From positions 1 to 64,000 of the forward strand of contig NZ_JAJFAW010000024.1 in assembly GCF_020711255.1 (NCBI RefSeq): a stretch of DNA of 64,000 nt, in the 5' to 3' direction. Position numbers and translations under genes: made by a program. This document shows, one piece after another, positions 1 to 7,880 of this stretch. Every line of letters begins with the position of its first letter. Within the stretch, counting starts at the first letter, position 1. The notes under the pieces were generated by a model. It ran no database searches, was not told where the DNA came from, and worked only from the letters and a program-made list of their open reading frames with translations. The stretch comes from Hymenobacter plasmatis. GTDB taxonomy: Bacteria > Bacteroidota > Bacteroidia > Cytophagales > Hymenobacteraceae.

Positions 1-74
1 GACCAGCAGCGCCGAAGCAACGCTCTATTTATCCAGCATTCGACACCTTATCCGTAAATTTTAACAGGCTCTAA
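1..74 (+). mobile_element. 3' end of an IS5-like transposase and right IS end (fragment)
   Basis: Frame 2 reads TSSAEATLYLSSIRHLIRKF and stops at 62-64. This resembles the C-terminal tail of DDE transposases of the IS5 group (pattern ..eAflylasiRlmlRrl). After the stop comes TTTTAACAGGCTCT, which could be the right terminal inverted repeat. It is followed by CTAA at 71-74, which fits the YTAR target duplication described for IS5-type elements. The downstream DUF885 homology starts at the same place, so the element probably interrupted that gene. Only the last 20 residues are in the window, so the family call is an inference. Confidence 0.5.
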
Positions 75-100
75 GCTCCGAGGAGGTTTACCAAATTGGC

Positions 101-1012
101 TTGCAAGAGGTAAGTCGAATCAGAGCGGAAATGGATAAAGTTATCCGCGACGTCAAATTCAAAGGTGATTTTAAAGCATTCGTCTCTTTTTTACGCACCG
201 ACCCGCAATTTCACCCCAAAACGGGCGATGAATTGCTAAAAGACGCTGCCTTTATTGCCAAAACAATTGAGGGCAAATTGCCCGCGCTGTTTGGCAAGCT
301 GCCCCGGCAACCCTTTACGGTGGTGGCCGTGCCCGAATATCTGGCGCCCAATTACACGTCGGGCCGGTATTCGGGGGCACCTATCAGCAGCAAACAAGCG
401 GGAGAATACTGGGTAAATACCTCTAATCTGCCGAACAGAACCCTTTACACGCTGGAATCACTCACGCTGCACGAAGCCGTGCCCGGCCATCATTTGCAAA
501 AGTCCTTAACCCAGGAATTACCCAACGTGCCGGAGTTCCGCAGAACGTTATACATCAACGCCTTCGGCGAAGGGTGGGGCTTGTACAGCGAATACCTGGG
601 CCACGAAATGGGCATGTACAAGGACCCCTACAGCCTGTTCGGCCGCTTGACGTATGAAATGTGGCGCGCTTGCCGCCTGGTAATTGACGTGGGCATTCAT
701 ACCAAAGGCTGGACCCGGGAACAGGCCGTGACCTACTTGGCCGACAATACCGCCCTTTCCCTTCTTGAAGTCAACACCGAAGTCAACCGGTATATTTTGT
801 GGCCCGGACAAGCCTTGGCTTACAAAATGGGCGAATTAAAAATCAAGGAGATGCGTCGCAAAGCAGAGGCCGCCTTGCAAGCCGATTTCGACGTCCGCGC
901 CTTTCACGACATGGTGCTTTCCAACGGCACAGTAACCCTAACTATCCTGGAAAAGATGACGGACCGGTTCATCAAAGAGCAGCAGGAAAAAGCGAAAAAG
1001 AAGAAAGCCTGA
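101..1012 (+). CDS. DUF885 family protein, N-terminal half missing (probably IS-interrupted)
   Basis: This matches the C-terminal half of DUF885 proteins, a predicted metallopeptidase-like family usually near 600 residues; only about 303 are here. The family motif LHEAVPGHHLQ (a HE-x4-GHH type metal site, about residues 122-132) and the later GEGWGLYSEYLG are both intact. The first usable start is the TTG at 101. However, family-like sequence (LSSEEVYQIGLQEV) already begins at 71, immediately after a stop at 62-64 that closes a transposase-like frame. The simplest reading is a gene cut by an insertion sequence, so the product is probably non-functional. Whether the TTG is used is unknown. Confidence 0.7.
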   Translation: MQEVSRIRAEMDKVIRDVKFKGDFKAFVSFLRTDPQFHPKTGDELLKDAAFIAKTIEGKLPALFGKLPRQPFTVVAVPEYLAPNYTSGRYSGAPISSKQAGEYWVNTSNLPNRTLYTLESLTLHEAVPGHHLQKSLTQELPNVPEFRRTLYINAFGEGWGLYSEYLGHEMGMYKDPYSLFGRLTYEMWRACRLVIDVGIHTKGWTREQAVTYLADNTALSLLEVNTEVNRYILWPGQALAYKMGELKIKEMRRKAEAALQADFDVRAFHDMVLSNGTVTLTILEKMTDRFIKEQQEKAKKKKA

Positions 1013-1079
1013 GCTACTCCCGGTTTCCGGCGCGGGCGGGCACGGCGCGGTGCAGCAGCATTGCCCAGCCGTGCAGCGC

Positions 1080-1087
1080 TAGTTTTG
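1080..1087 (+). promoter_or_regulatory. Bacteroidota -7 promoter box (TAGTTTTG) of menE
   Basis: TAGTTTTG matches the Bacteroidota -7 consensus TAnnTTTG exactly and ends 4 nt before the ATG at 1092. Transcription would start at or next to the start codon, so a leaderless mRNA is likely. Confidence 0.55.
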
Positions 1088-1091
1088 CCCC

Positions 1092-2207
1092 ATGACCACT
1101 GCCCTGCCCACTTCCCTCCTGCTCAACGGCCGCGAGTTCTCCTACGCCGCCATCCAACAGTACCCCGCTCAGCTTGAGGCCCCGGTGAACGGCTACGAAG
1201 CCAAGGTGCTGGACTTTATCCGGCAGTGGCTCAACGGCGTGCAGGAATTTCAGCTGACCACCTCCGGCTCTACGGGCACCCCGCAGCCCATTGCGCTGCG
1301 GCGGCGGCAGCTGGAAGCATCGGCCCAACGCACGGGCGACTTCTTCGACCTCGGGCCCGGCGACCGGGCCCTGGTGTGCCTAAACTGCGAGTACATTGGG
1401 GGCCTGATGATGCTGGTGCGCGGGCTGGAACGCAACATGCACCTGACCATCGTGGAGCCGCACGCCAACCCGTTTGAGCTGGTGGCTCCCGAAGCCGAGT
1501 TTGACTTTGCGGCCTTTGTGCCCCTGCAGCTCAAGGCGGTGCTGGCCGCCGGCCTCGCCCCGCGCCTAAACCAGATGAAGGCCATCTTGCTGGGCGGTGC
1601 CCCGGCCGATACGACCCTGCAAAATGAGCTGCAGCCGCTCCGGGTACCGGTGTACCTCACCTACGGCATGACCGAAACCTGCTCGCACGTGGCCCTGCGC
1701 CGCCTCAACGGGCCCGAGGCCAGCTCAACTTATCGGGTATTCAATGGCATCGCGGCCGGGCAGGACGAGCGCGGCTGCCTGACCCTACGCGGCGACGTAA
1801 CCGACGACCAGCTCATTGTGACCAACGACCAGGTGAACCTGCTCGATGCCCACACCTTCGAGTGGCTGGGCCGGGCCGATTTTGTGATAAACTCCGGCGG
1901 CGTGAAGGTGCCGGCCGAAAAAGTGGAGCTGGTGCTGGACGTGGCCCTGGCCGAAATCGGGGAGTCGCGCCGCTGCTTTGTGGCCGGCCAGCCCGACGCG
2001 CGGCTGGGCCAGGCCGTCACGGCTTTTGTTGAAGGCTCGGCCCTGGCTCCTGCGCTTGAAAAGCAGCTGCAAGGCCTGCTGGCCGAGCGCCTGGGCCGCT
2101 ACGAGCAGCCCAAGCAACTGCGCTACGTGCCCGAATTTCAAACCACGGCCACCGGCAAGCTCGACCGCCCCGCCACGCTCCGCAGCCTGGACCTGGCCGG
2201 GCAATAA
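1092..2207 (+). CDS. menE: AMP-binding protein, probable o-succinylbenzoate-CoA ligase
   Basis: This is a 371-residue member of the ANL adenylating superfamily. The P-loop is TTSGSTGTPQPI (about residues 54-65), followed by TYGMTETCSH and the hinge region FEWLGRADFVINSGGVKV; a C-terminal Lys lies in TATGKLDRP. The short length without a large N-terminal extension is typical of Bacteroidota MenE. That enzyme activates o-succinylbenzoate with ATP and CoA in menaquinone synthesis. No other men gene is present here, so the substrate assignment rests on family likeness only. The ATG is favoured by a consensus promoter box 4 nt upstream. The gene converges on an outer-membrane protein gene with only 12 bp between stops. 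Confidence 0.75.
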   Translation: MTTALPTSLLLNGREFSYAAIQQYPAQLEAPVNGYEAKVLDFIRQWLNGVQEFQLTTSGSTGTPQPIALRRRQLEASAQRTGDFFDLGPGDRALVCLNCEYIGGLMMLVRGLERNMHLTIVEPHANPFELVAPEAEFDFAAFVPLQLKAVLAAGLAPRLNQMKAILLGGAPADTTLQNELQPLRVPVYLTYGMTETCSHVALRRLNGPEASSTYRVFNGIAAGQDERGCLTLRGDVTDDQLIVTNDQVNLLDAHTFEWLGRADFVINSGGVKVPAEKVELVLDVALAEIGESRRCFVAGQPDARLGQAVTAFVEGSALAPALEKQLQGLLAERLGRYEQPKQLRYVPEFQTTATGKLDRPATLRSLDLAGQ

Positions 2208-2219
2208 GGCAAGCCCGCG

Positions 2220-2918
2220 CTAGCCTTTCCGCATGCCTTCCTGGGTGAAAAGCGGCGTCTTGTTTTTCACCACCTTCAGCAAATCGCCGAGGAAAAGCTT
2301 GCCCCGCAGGTAAAAAACGGGGCCGTTGAGCTCGCGCTGAATGGCGCCGGCCACCAGCACCGGCTGCCGCCAGCCCACCCCAGCGCCCAGGCCGGCCCAC
2401 TGAAACACCCGCAGGTGCGCCGCTACGGAGGGCTCCAGCACGCCCATAAATTGCTTGGGCGTTTTGAGCGAGTGGCCGTCGGGCGTTTTGTAGAGCACGT
2501 AGGCCGAGCCCAAACCGAGCTGGAGGTTGCTGCTGAGCTCCCAGCGGGGCGTTTCCAATAGCACGTATTCGCCGTATCCGGCCAGGTAGCGGAAGCGCAG
2601 GTCGGCAGTTGCATCGGCCGCGGCGTTTTCGGGCCGGGCCTGGCGGGTGGGCACGCCGGTGCTAAGAAAGTAGATGGCCGTGCCGGCCCGGAACCGGTTT
2701 TTGAATTCGACGCCCAGCTTCAGGCCGTTGATAGTCGTGAAATGGTAGTTTAGAATGGAATAGCGCGAGTCGTACTGCACTACCACGCGGCGGTGCAGAA
2801 TGCGCGGCACCGCCCGCCGGCCCACTACCGAATCGGGGGCAGGGGCCTGGGCCCGGCTGCCGGCGGGCACCAGGGCAGCCAGCCAGAGCAACGCGACGAA
2901 GCGCAAGGGAAACAGCAT
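2220..2918 (-). CDS. Hypothetical exported protein, probable outer-membrane beta-barrel
   Basis: I chose the ATG at 2918 because it gives a 232-residue protein beginning with a clear signal peptide (MLFPLRFVALLWLAALVPAG, cleavage near SRAQA). Longer in-frame starts would put about 50 proline- and tryptophan-rich residues in front of it. The mature part has alternating hydrophobic/polar stretches (SRYSILNYHFTTINGLKLG, WELSSNLQLGLGSAYVLY, AGLGAGVGWRQPVLVAG) as in small outer-membrane barrels. I recognise no named family. The last residues (LFTQEGMRKG) do not form a standard C-terminal barrel signature. Confidence 0.7.
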   Translation of the reverse strand: MLFPLRFVALLWLAALVPAGSRAQAPAPDSVVGRRAVPRILHRRVVVQYDSRYSILNYHFTTINGLKLGVEFKNRFRAGTAIYFLSTGVPTRQARPENAAADATADLRFRYLAGYGEYVLLETPRWELSSNLQLGLGSAYVLYKTPDGHSLKTPKQFMGVLEPSVAAHLRVFQWAGLGAGVGWRQPVLVAGAIQRELNGPVFYLRGKLFLGDLLKVVKNKTPLFTQEGMRKG

Positions 2919-3105
2919 AGCACAGGCCAAACACAGCCAATGAGCCGAAGGTTGTGAGGACGGCCAGCATCTAGTACGAGGAAAGGCTCCACCCCAGCCG
3001 GATATGGGCGGGCTGGGGCCGCACTTCACCCCCGCTATCGGCTGCTTAACCGGCGCTTTGGGCAGCTTCACCGCGCTTGGGCTGGCAACGGCGGGGCGGG
3101 TTCGG

Positions 3106-3113
3106 TAGTTTTG
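3106..3113 (+). promoter_or_regulatory. Bacteroidota -7 promoter box (TAGTTTTG)
   Basis: TAGTTTTG ends 3 nt before the ATG at 3117, so the mRNA is probably leaderless. It argues against the nearby TTG at 3111, which would lie inside the box. Confidence 0.5.
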
Positions 3114-3116
3114 GCC

Positions 3117-3587
3117 ATGCTCTCTCCCGACTCCTTATTCCAGGCAGCCAACCTACTAGCCATGCTGGGCTGGTCCCTGCTGGTGCTGGCCCCGCGCTGG
3201 CGGGGCACCCACGCCGTGGTGCTGCGCGGTGCCCTGCCCCTGCTGCTGGCCGCGGCTTACACCGTGCTCATTGGCTACCAGACGCTCGTGCACCCCGCGC
3301 CGGGGGCGGGGTTTGGGTCGTTGGCCCAGGTGGCGGCGCTGTTTCGGGAGCCGTGGGCGCTGCTGGCGGGCTGGGTGCACTACCTCTTCGATATGTGGGT
3401 GGGCGCCTGGGAAGCCCGCGATGCGCAGCGGCGCGGCGTGCCGCACTGGGCCTTGGTGCCGTGCCTGCTGGCCACGTTCATGCTCGGGCCGCTGGGCTTT
3501 GGGCTGTACTGCGGCGTCAGGCGGCTGTTTCTGCCCAAAGTGGCCAGCCCAGAGCCGGTATTAGCCCAAGAACAGGCGAGCCGCTGA
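3117..3587 (+). CDS. ABA4-like family (DUF4281) membrane protein
   Basis: This 156-residue protein has four predicted membrane segments. It carries the DUF4281 signature almost intact: FQAANLLAMLGWSLLVLAPRW near the N-terminus, then LLAGWVHYLFDMWVGAWEARD and FMLGPLGFGLYC. The plant homologue ABA4 takes part in neoxanthin formation; the bacterial role is unknown. Many Hymenobacter strains are carotenoid-pigmented, so a role in carotenoid or light-related metabolism is possible but not shown by the context. It is the first of a run of co-directional genes reaching the LytS kinase at 5208. Confidence 0.75.
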   Translation: MLSPDSLFQAANLLAMLGWSLLVLAPRWRGTHAVVLRGALPLLLAAAYTVLIGYQTLVHPAPGAGFGSLAQVAALFREPWALLAGWVHYLFDMWVGAWEARDAQRRGVPHWALVPCLLATFMLGPLGFGLYCGVRRLFLPKVASPEPVLAQEQASR

Positions 3588-3623
3588 TTATTTAATCTTA
3601 ACCGCTGCCCCACAGCCCACGAC

Positions 3624-4457
3624 ATGACCAGCATCTTGCTTCCCCTGGCCGCGCCCCGCCACTCGGGGGCCGCGCCTCATTTTCTGGCCCAGCTGCGGCA
3701 AGCCAACCCTGCCCTGTTCTGGACCGGCGCCTTAAACCTGGCCCTGGCCGTGCTGGCCCTGGCGCTGCTGCCCTTTGATGCGCGCGTGGTCACGGGCCTG
3801 CCCGTGTGGATGAAGCCGCTGAAGTTTTCCCTGTCCATCCTGGCCTATGCCTGGACGCTGGGCTGGCTGCTGGCCAAGTTGCCCGAGCATGCCCAGTGCA
3901 GCGTGCGCCGCCTCAGCCTGGGGGTGGCCGTGAGCATGCTGGTGGAGCAGGCCGTTATCTGGGGGCAGGCGGCCCGCGGAACCACCTCGCACTACAATAC
4001 CGGCTCGGCCCTGAGCGGCGTGCTGTTTGGGCTGATGGGCTGGTTTATCATGGTCAACACCCTTATGACGTTTTGGGCGCTGTGGCTGGTGTGGCGGCAC
4101 CGGCCGCGGGGGGCGGCCGGCACGGTATGGGGCATCCGTTTGGGCCTGCTCCTGTTTGTGGTCGGCAGCCTCATTGGCGGGGTCATGATTCACTTCAACC
4201 AGCATACCGTGGGCGCGCCCGACGGTGGCCCCGGACTCCCCGGCCTGGGCTGGAGCACGCGGGCCGGCGACCTGCGCGCCGCCCATTTTCTGGGCATGCA
4301 CGCCCTGCAGGCGGTGCCGCTGTTGGGCTGGGCGCTCAGCCGCTGGGTGCCGGGCCGGGCGGTGCTGCTCACCTGGGTAGGCGCGGCGCTCTACGCCGGG
4401 GGCGTGGCCGGGCTATTTGCGCTGGCCCTGGCGGGCCGCCCGCTGCTGCCCCTCTAA
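3624..4457 (+). CDS. Hypothetical polytopic membrane protein
   Basis: The 277 residues form about seven or eight hydrophobic helices (for example ALNLALAVLALALLPF, LGLLLFVVGSLIGGVMIHF, VLLTWVGAALYAGGVAGLFAL). Conserved-looking polar residues lie within or near membrane segments: WMKPLKFSLS near residue 57, HFNQHTVG near 190, and AAHFLGMHALQAVPLLGW near 220. The histidine pair in HFLGMH could bind a ligand or metal. I do not recognise the family. It follows the ABA4-like gene by 36 bp and is probably co-transcribed with it. Confidence 0.7.
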   Translation: MTSILLPLAAPRHSGAAPHFLAQLRQANPALFWTGALNLALAVLALALLPFDARVVTGLPVWMKPLKFSLSILAYAWTLGWLLAKLPEHAQCSVRRLSLGVAVSMLVEQAVIWGQAARGTTSHYNTGSALSGVLFGLMGWFIMVNTLMTFWALWLVWRHRPRGAAGTVWGIRLGLLLFVVGSLIGGVMIHFNQHTVGAPDGGPGLPGLGWSTRAGDLRAAHFLGMHALQAVPLLGWALSRWVPGRAVLLTWVGAALYAGGVAGLFALALAGRPLLPL

Positions 4458-4523
4458 CGCCGCACCACGCGCCTCGGGCCACGTCCATTCTCATCCCTCT
4501 GCCTTTTTCTGCACCCTTTCGTC

Positions 4524-5183
4524 ATGGCTACGCTTCATCAGCTCAATATCCTGGTTCACATCGTGTTTGGAACGCTGGCGCTGCTGGTGGGGCTGGCGCC
4601 CATGCTCACGGCCAAGGGCGGGCCGGCGCACGTGCGCACCGGGCGCTGGTTTCTGGTCCTGGCTACGGTGGTGCTCGTGACGGCGGTGCTGGGGCTGGCG
4701 GTGTTCAATTTCCGGCCCTTTCTCACCGTCATCGTGATGCTGAGCGTGTACCAGGCTTGCTCCGGCTACCGGGTGCTGCGCACCCGCGCCACCGGCCCCA
4801 CCCTGAGCGACGGGGTCTTTTCGGCGGTTTTCTTGCTGGGGGCCGGGGCGTTTCTGGCGTTGCTGCCGCGCATTGCGCTGGTGTGGTCGCCGGTGGTGAT
4901 GTACAGCACCCTCGGCACGCTGCTAGCCATGACGGTCTACGACCTGAGCCGGTTTGGCTGGCTGAGCCGCTGGCGGCGCGGGGCCTGGCTCTACGAGCAC
5001 ATCTGGAAGATGATGAGCACCTACTCGGCCCTGCTCTCGGCCTTTACGGGCACGGTGCTGGGCGCCTACAAGCCCTACAGCCAGTTTCTGCCGTCTATGC
5101 TGGGCTCGGCGGTGGCACTGGGATTTATGCTGTATACTTATCGGCGCAGGCAGCGGCGCGCGGCGCCCATGGTGGCCGCCTAG
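4524..5183 (+). CDS. DUF2306-like membrane protein
   Basis: This 219-residue protein has about seven membrane helices. The N-terminal pattern LHQLNILVHIVFGTLALLVG, followed by GPAHVRTGRWF, fits DUF2306-type proteins, in which a His in the first helix and an H..xGR motif recur. A basic tail (YRRRQRRAAP) is predicted to be cytoplasmic. Function is unknown. It sits 66 bp after the preceding membrane protein and 24 bp before a LytS-type kinase, so it may share the operon and could be linked to the signal sensed there. Confidence 0.65.
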   Translation: MATLHQLNILVHIVFGTLALLVGLAPMLTAKGGPAHVRTGRWFLVLATVVLVTAVLGLAVFNFRPFLTVIVMLSVYQACSGYRVLRTRATGPTLSDGVFSAVFLLGAGAFLALLPRIALVWSPVVMYSTLGTLLAMTVYDLSRFGWLSRWRRGAWLYEHIWKMMSTYSALLSAFTGTVLGAYKPYSQFLPSMLGSAVALGFMLYTYRRRQRRAAPMVAA

Positions 5184-5207
5184 CCGCTGCTTGCCGAGGG
5201 CCACTCC

Positions 5208-6230
5208 ATGAAAGACCGCCGTTTCCAGCTCATCGGCATTCCCGCCCTGAGCATTTTGATTGTCTTGCTGGTGACGCCGCTGCATCGCCTGCTGGCCTCG
5301 CCCGCCGATTTTTTCATCAATTGGGCCATCTCGCTGTATTTCACCGCGGCGCTCTGGCTCGGCAACCGGGCACTGTGGGCCTGGCTGCTGCGCCGGCTGC
5401 CCCACGTGAGCCAAACGGCGCAGCGGCTGTGGGCCCTAGTGGGGCTGTCGGTGCTGTTTACGGCCGCGGCCACGGTGGTTTTGCGGGTGCCACTGCACGC
5501 GGTGCTGCCCTCCTACTTTTCGTATAGCCTGCCGGCCCAGCTCCAGGCCATTGGGTTCAACCTGCTGCCGACGCTGGTGGTGAACACCCTGTACGAAAGC
5601 CGGTATTTCTTCGAGCAGTGGAAGGCCAACCTGCTGCGCGCCGACCAGCTGGCCCGCGCCAGCACGCAGGCTCAGCTCGACGCCCTGCAAAGCCAGCTCG
5701 ACCCGCACTTCCTGTTCAACAACCTCAATACCTTGTCGGCGCTCATCGAGCCCGGTAATGCGCCCGCCCAGCAGTTTGTGGAGCAGCTGGCCGATATGTA
5801 CCGCTACGTGCTGCTGGCCCAGGGCCAGCCCACCGTGCCGCTGGCCGACGAAATAGCTTTTGTCGAAACGTACCTGGCGCTGCACAAAGCCCGCTTTCGC
5901 GACAATCTGGTGGTGGAAATCTGCCTGCCGCCGGCCGCCCTGGCCCGCCGCGTGGCCCCGCTCAGCGTGCAGCTCCTGGTAGAAAACGCGCTGAAGCACA
6001 ACGTGGCCTCGCGCGAGCACCCGCTGCACCTGCGCCTCACGGCCACCCCTGAGGCGCCCGATTTCATCCTCATTGAAAACACCCTGCGGCCCCGCTCGGC
6101 TGGCCTGGCGCCGGGCACCGGCACGGGGCTGGCCAACGTGCGGCAGCGCTACCAGCTGCTCAACGCCGCGCACTGCGTGCAAATTGAGCAGCCGGAAGGC
6201 AAGTTCGTGGTGAAATTGCCGCTGCTCTAA
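5208..6230 (+). CDS. LytS/YehU-type sensor histidine kinase
   Basis: A 340-residue kinase with four N-terminal membrane helices and no extracellular sensor domain. The His_kinase (PF06580) core has LDPHFLFNNLNTLSALI with the phospho-acceptor at His167. The ATP-binding region follows, with LLVENALKHNV (N box) and GTGLANVRQRY (G box). It phosphorylates the LytTR regulator encoded 7 bp downstream (6238). A second pair of the same type faces it from the other strand at 7077-8966, suggesting a duplicated system that has diverged. Confidence 0.9.
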   Translation: MKDRRFQLIGIPALSILIVLLVTPLHRLLASPADFFINWAISLYFTAALWLGNRALWAWLLRRLPHVSQTAQRLWALVGLSVLFTAAATVVLRVPLHAVLPSYFSYSLPAQLQAIGFNLLPTLVVNTLYESRYFFEQWKANLLRADQLARASTQAQLDALQSQLDPHFLFNNLNTLSALIEPGNAPAQQFVEQLADMYRYVLLAQGQPTVPLADEIAFVETYLALHKARFRDNLVVEICLPPAALARRVAPLSVQLLVENALKHNVASREHPLHLRLTATPEAPDFILIENTLRPRSAGLAPGTGTGLANVRQRYQLLNAAHCVQIEQPEGKFVVKLPLL

Positions 6231-6237
6231 TCCCGCC

Positions 6238-7053
6238 ATGACCATCCTGCTCCTCGAAGACGAGTACCCCGCCGCCGAGCGCCTCCAGCGCCTGCTGGCC
6301 CAAGCAGCTCCCGAGGCGCAAGTGGTGGCCGTGCTCGATACCGTGAGCGGCGCCCTGGCCTGGCTGGCTGCCCACCCCGCTCCCGACCTCATCCTGAGCG
6401 ACATACAGCTCGCCGACGGCCTCAGCCTGGAGATTTGGGAGCAGGCCGTGGTGCCCAGCCCAGTCATTTTCACCACGGCGTTCGACGCCTACGCCATCCG
6501 CGCTTTCCAGGCCAACAGCATTGCGTACCTGCTGAAACCCGTGAAGCTGGCCGAGCTCCAAGCTGCCCTGGCCAAGCGGAACGCACAGCGTGACGCTGCG
6601 CTTAATGAGGAATTGAGAAGGAGGAATGAAGAATTATCGTCTGGCAATTCTTCATTCCTCCTTCCTAATTCTTCATTAAGCATCGAGCGTTTGCTCGATG
6701 CGTTGCCTCGGCTCTACAAAACCAGGTTTCTGGTGCGGCAGGGAGAACAGCTGCTGCCCCTGCCGGTGGCCGACATTGCCTGGTTTAGCAGCCGCCACGA
6801 GACCACCACGCTGGTGGCAGCAGACGGCCGCCGCTTCGTGCTCGACTACACGCTCGAGCAATTGGAAAGCCTGCTCGACCCAGCCCAATTCTTCCGGCTC
6901 AACCGCCAAATCATTGCCCAACTACCGGCAGTACGCCGCCTGCATCCGCATTTCAACGGCAAGCTGCTGGTGGAGCTGCACCCCGCCGCCAGCGAAGACG
7001 TGCTGGTGAGCCGCGAAAAAGCCAGCGCCGTGAAAGCCTGGCTCGAAGGATGA
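6238..7053 (+). CDS. LytTR-family response regulator with an in-frame palindromic insertion
   Basis: A 271-residue regulator. The receiver domain has acidic residues LEDE near residue 7, phospho-acceptor Asp55 in LILSDIQLAD, and the switch Lys in YLLKPV. A LytTR DNA-binding domain fills the C-terminal 100 residues (FFRLNRQIIAQLPAVRRLHPH, VSREKASAVKAWL). Between the domains, residues 122-148 are encoded by a palindromic repeat (6593-6690) read in frame as NEELRRRNEELSSGNSSF and so on. The insertion lies in the linker, where it should be tolerated. The gene forms an operon with the kinase upstream. Confidence 0.9.
   Translation: MTILLLEDEYPAAERLQRLLAQAAPEAQVVAVLDTVSGALAWLAAHPAPDLILSDIQLADGLSLEIWEQAVVPSPVIFTTAFDAYAIRAFQANSIAYLLKPVKLAELQAALAKRNAQRDAALNEELRRRNEELSSGNSSFLLPNSSLSIERLLDALPRLYKTRFLVRQGEQLLPLPVADIAWFSSRHETTTLVAADGRRFVLDYTLEQLESLLDPAQFFRLNRQIIAQLPAVRRLHPHFNGKLLVELHPAASEDVLVSREKASAVKAWLEG
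6593..6690. repeat. Palindromic element, family B copy 1, inside a coding region
   Basis: A 98-bp imperfect palindrome: the left arm begins ACGCTGCGCTTAATGAGG and the right arm ends CTTCATTAAGCATCGAGCGT; the inner stem includes GAAGGAGGAATGAAGAATT. It is read in frame within the LytTR regulator gene, adding about 26 residues (NEEL..RNEEL...NSSF). The same element type occurs at 20876-20980 and 39195-39283. Confidence 0.8.
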
Positions 7054-7076
7054 TGCTTGGCCGGCTCAGCCGCTAG

Positions 7077-7874
7077 CTAGCGGTCCAGCCAGCTCTTGAA
7101 CACGTTCACTTTCTCGCGGCTCACCAGCACCTGGGTGTCGGGCGCCAGGGGCTTGAGCACGGTTTGCAGGCGCGAGTTGGTGTAGTGAATGATGTCCTGA
7201 ATGGCGGTCTGTTGGGCTAAATACGCCCGGTTCAAACGGAAAAATCGGCGCGGGTCCAGCAGGTTTTCGAGCTGGTCCATGGTGTAGTCTACCACGTATT
7301 TGCGGCCTTCGGTGGTTTGCAGGAAGGTGGCTTTTTCGAGGCTGAAGAAATAGGCAACCTGGTTGAGGGGCACCACTTTCAGGTGCTCGCCCACCCGCAC
7401 CACAAACTGGGTTTTGTAAGCCGCACCCGGCGTGGCCTGCTGCATCTGGTGCAGGAGTTGCCCCAGCAGCGCCGGGTCGAAGGCCGGGGCCGGCGCGGCG
7501 GGTGCCGCGCTGTGCAGGGCGCGCAGCTTGCGCAGGGCCGCGCTCAGCTCCTCTTCGTCGATGGGCTTGAGCAGGTAGTCCACGCTGTTCACCTTGAAGG
7601 CCTGCAGCGCATACTGGTCGTAGGCCGTTGTGAAGATGACGGGGCAGCGCACCGGCGTGCGCTCAAACAGCTCAAAGCTAAGGCCATCGGCCAGGTGAAT
7701 GTCCAGAAACAGCACATCGGGCGCGGGCTGCGTGCTTTCGAGCAGGCCCACGGCCTGGGCTACCGATTCGGCCGTGCCGAGCACCTGCACCGGTTCGGGC
7801 TGGCGGGCCAGCATGTCGGCCAGGCGACGGGCGGCCAGAGGTTCGTCTTCAACGATGAGGGCGCGGAGCGTCAT
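7077..7874 (-). CDS. LytTR-family response regulator
   Basis: A 265-residue regulator with a receiver domain (Asp58 in VLFLDIHLAD, Lys in YLLKPI) and a C-terminal LytTR domain (RRFFRLNRAYLAQQTAIQDI, VSREKVNVFKSWLDR). The inter-domain linker is Ala/Pro-rich (SAAPAAPAPAF), in contrast to the palindrome-derived linker of its paralogue at 6238. It is translated from the same transcript as the kinase whose gene ends 6 bp upstream. It converges with the other LytTR gene, with 23 bp between stops. Confidence 0.9.
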   Translation of the reverse strand: MTLRALIVEDEPLAARRLADMLARQPEPVQVLGTAESVAQAVGLLESTQPAPDVLFLDIHLADGLSFELFERTPVRCPVIFTTAYDQYALQAFKVNSVDYLLKPIDEEELSAALRKLRALHSAAPAAPAPAFDPALLGQLLHQMQQATPGAAYKTQFVVRVGEHLKVVPLNQVAYFFSLEKATFLQTTEGRKYVVDYTMDQLENLLDPRRFFRLNRAYLAQQTAIQDIIHYTNSRLQTVLKPLAPDTQVLVSREKVNVFKSWLDR

Positions 7875-7880
7875 AATCAG

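Noticed and set aside
3806..5527. A 573-codon plus-strand frame overlapping three membrane protein genes
   Set aside because: Its product has no domain and is dominated by Gly, Ala, Arg and His. The overlapped genes have coherent helices, family signatures and proper starts.
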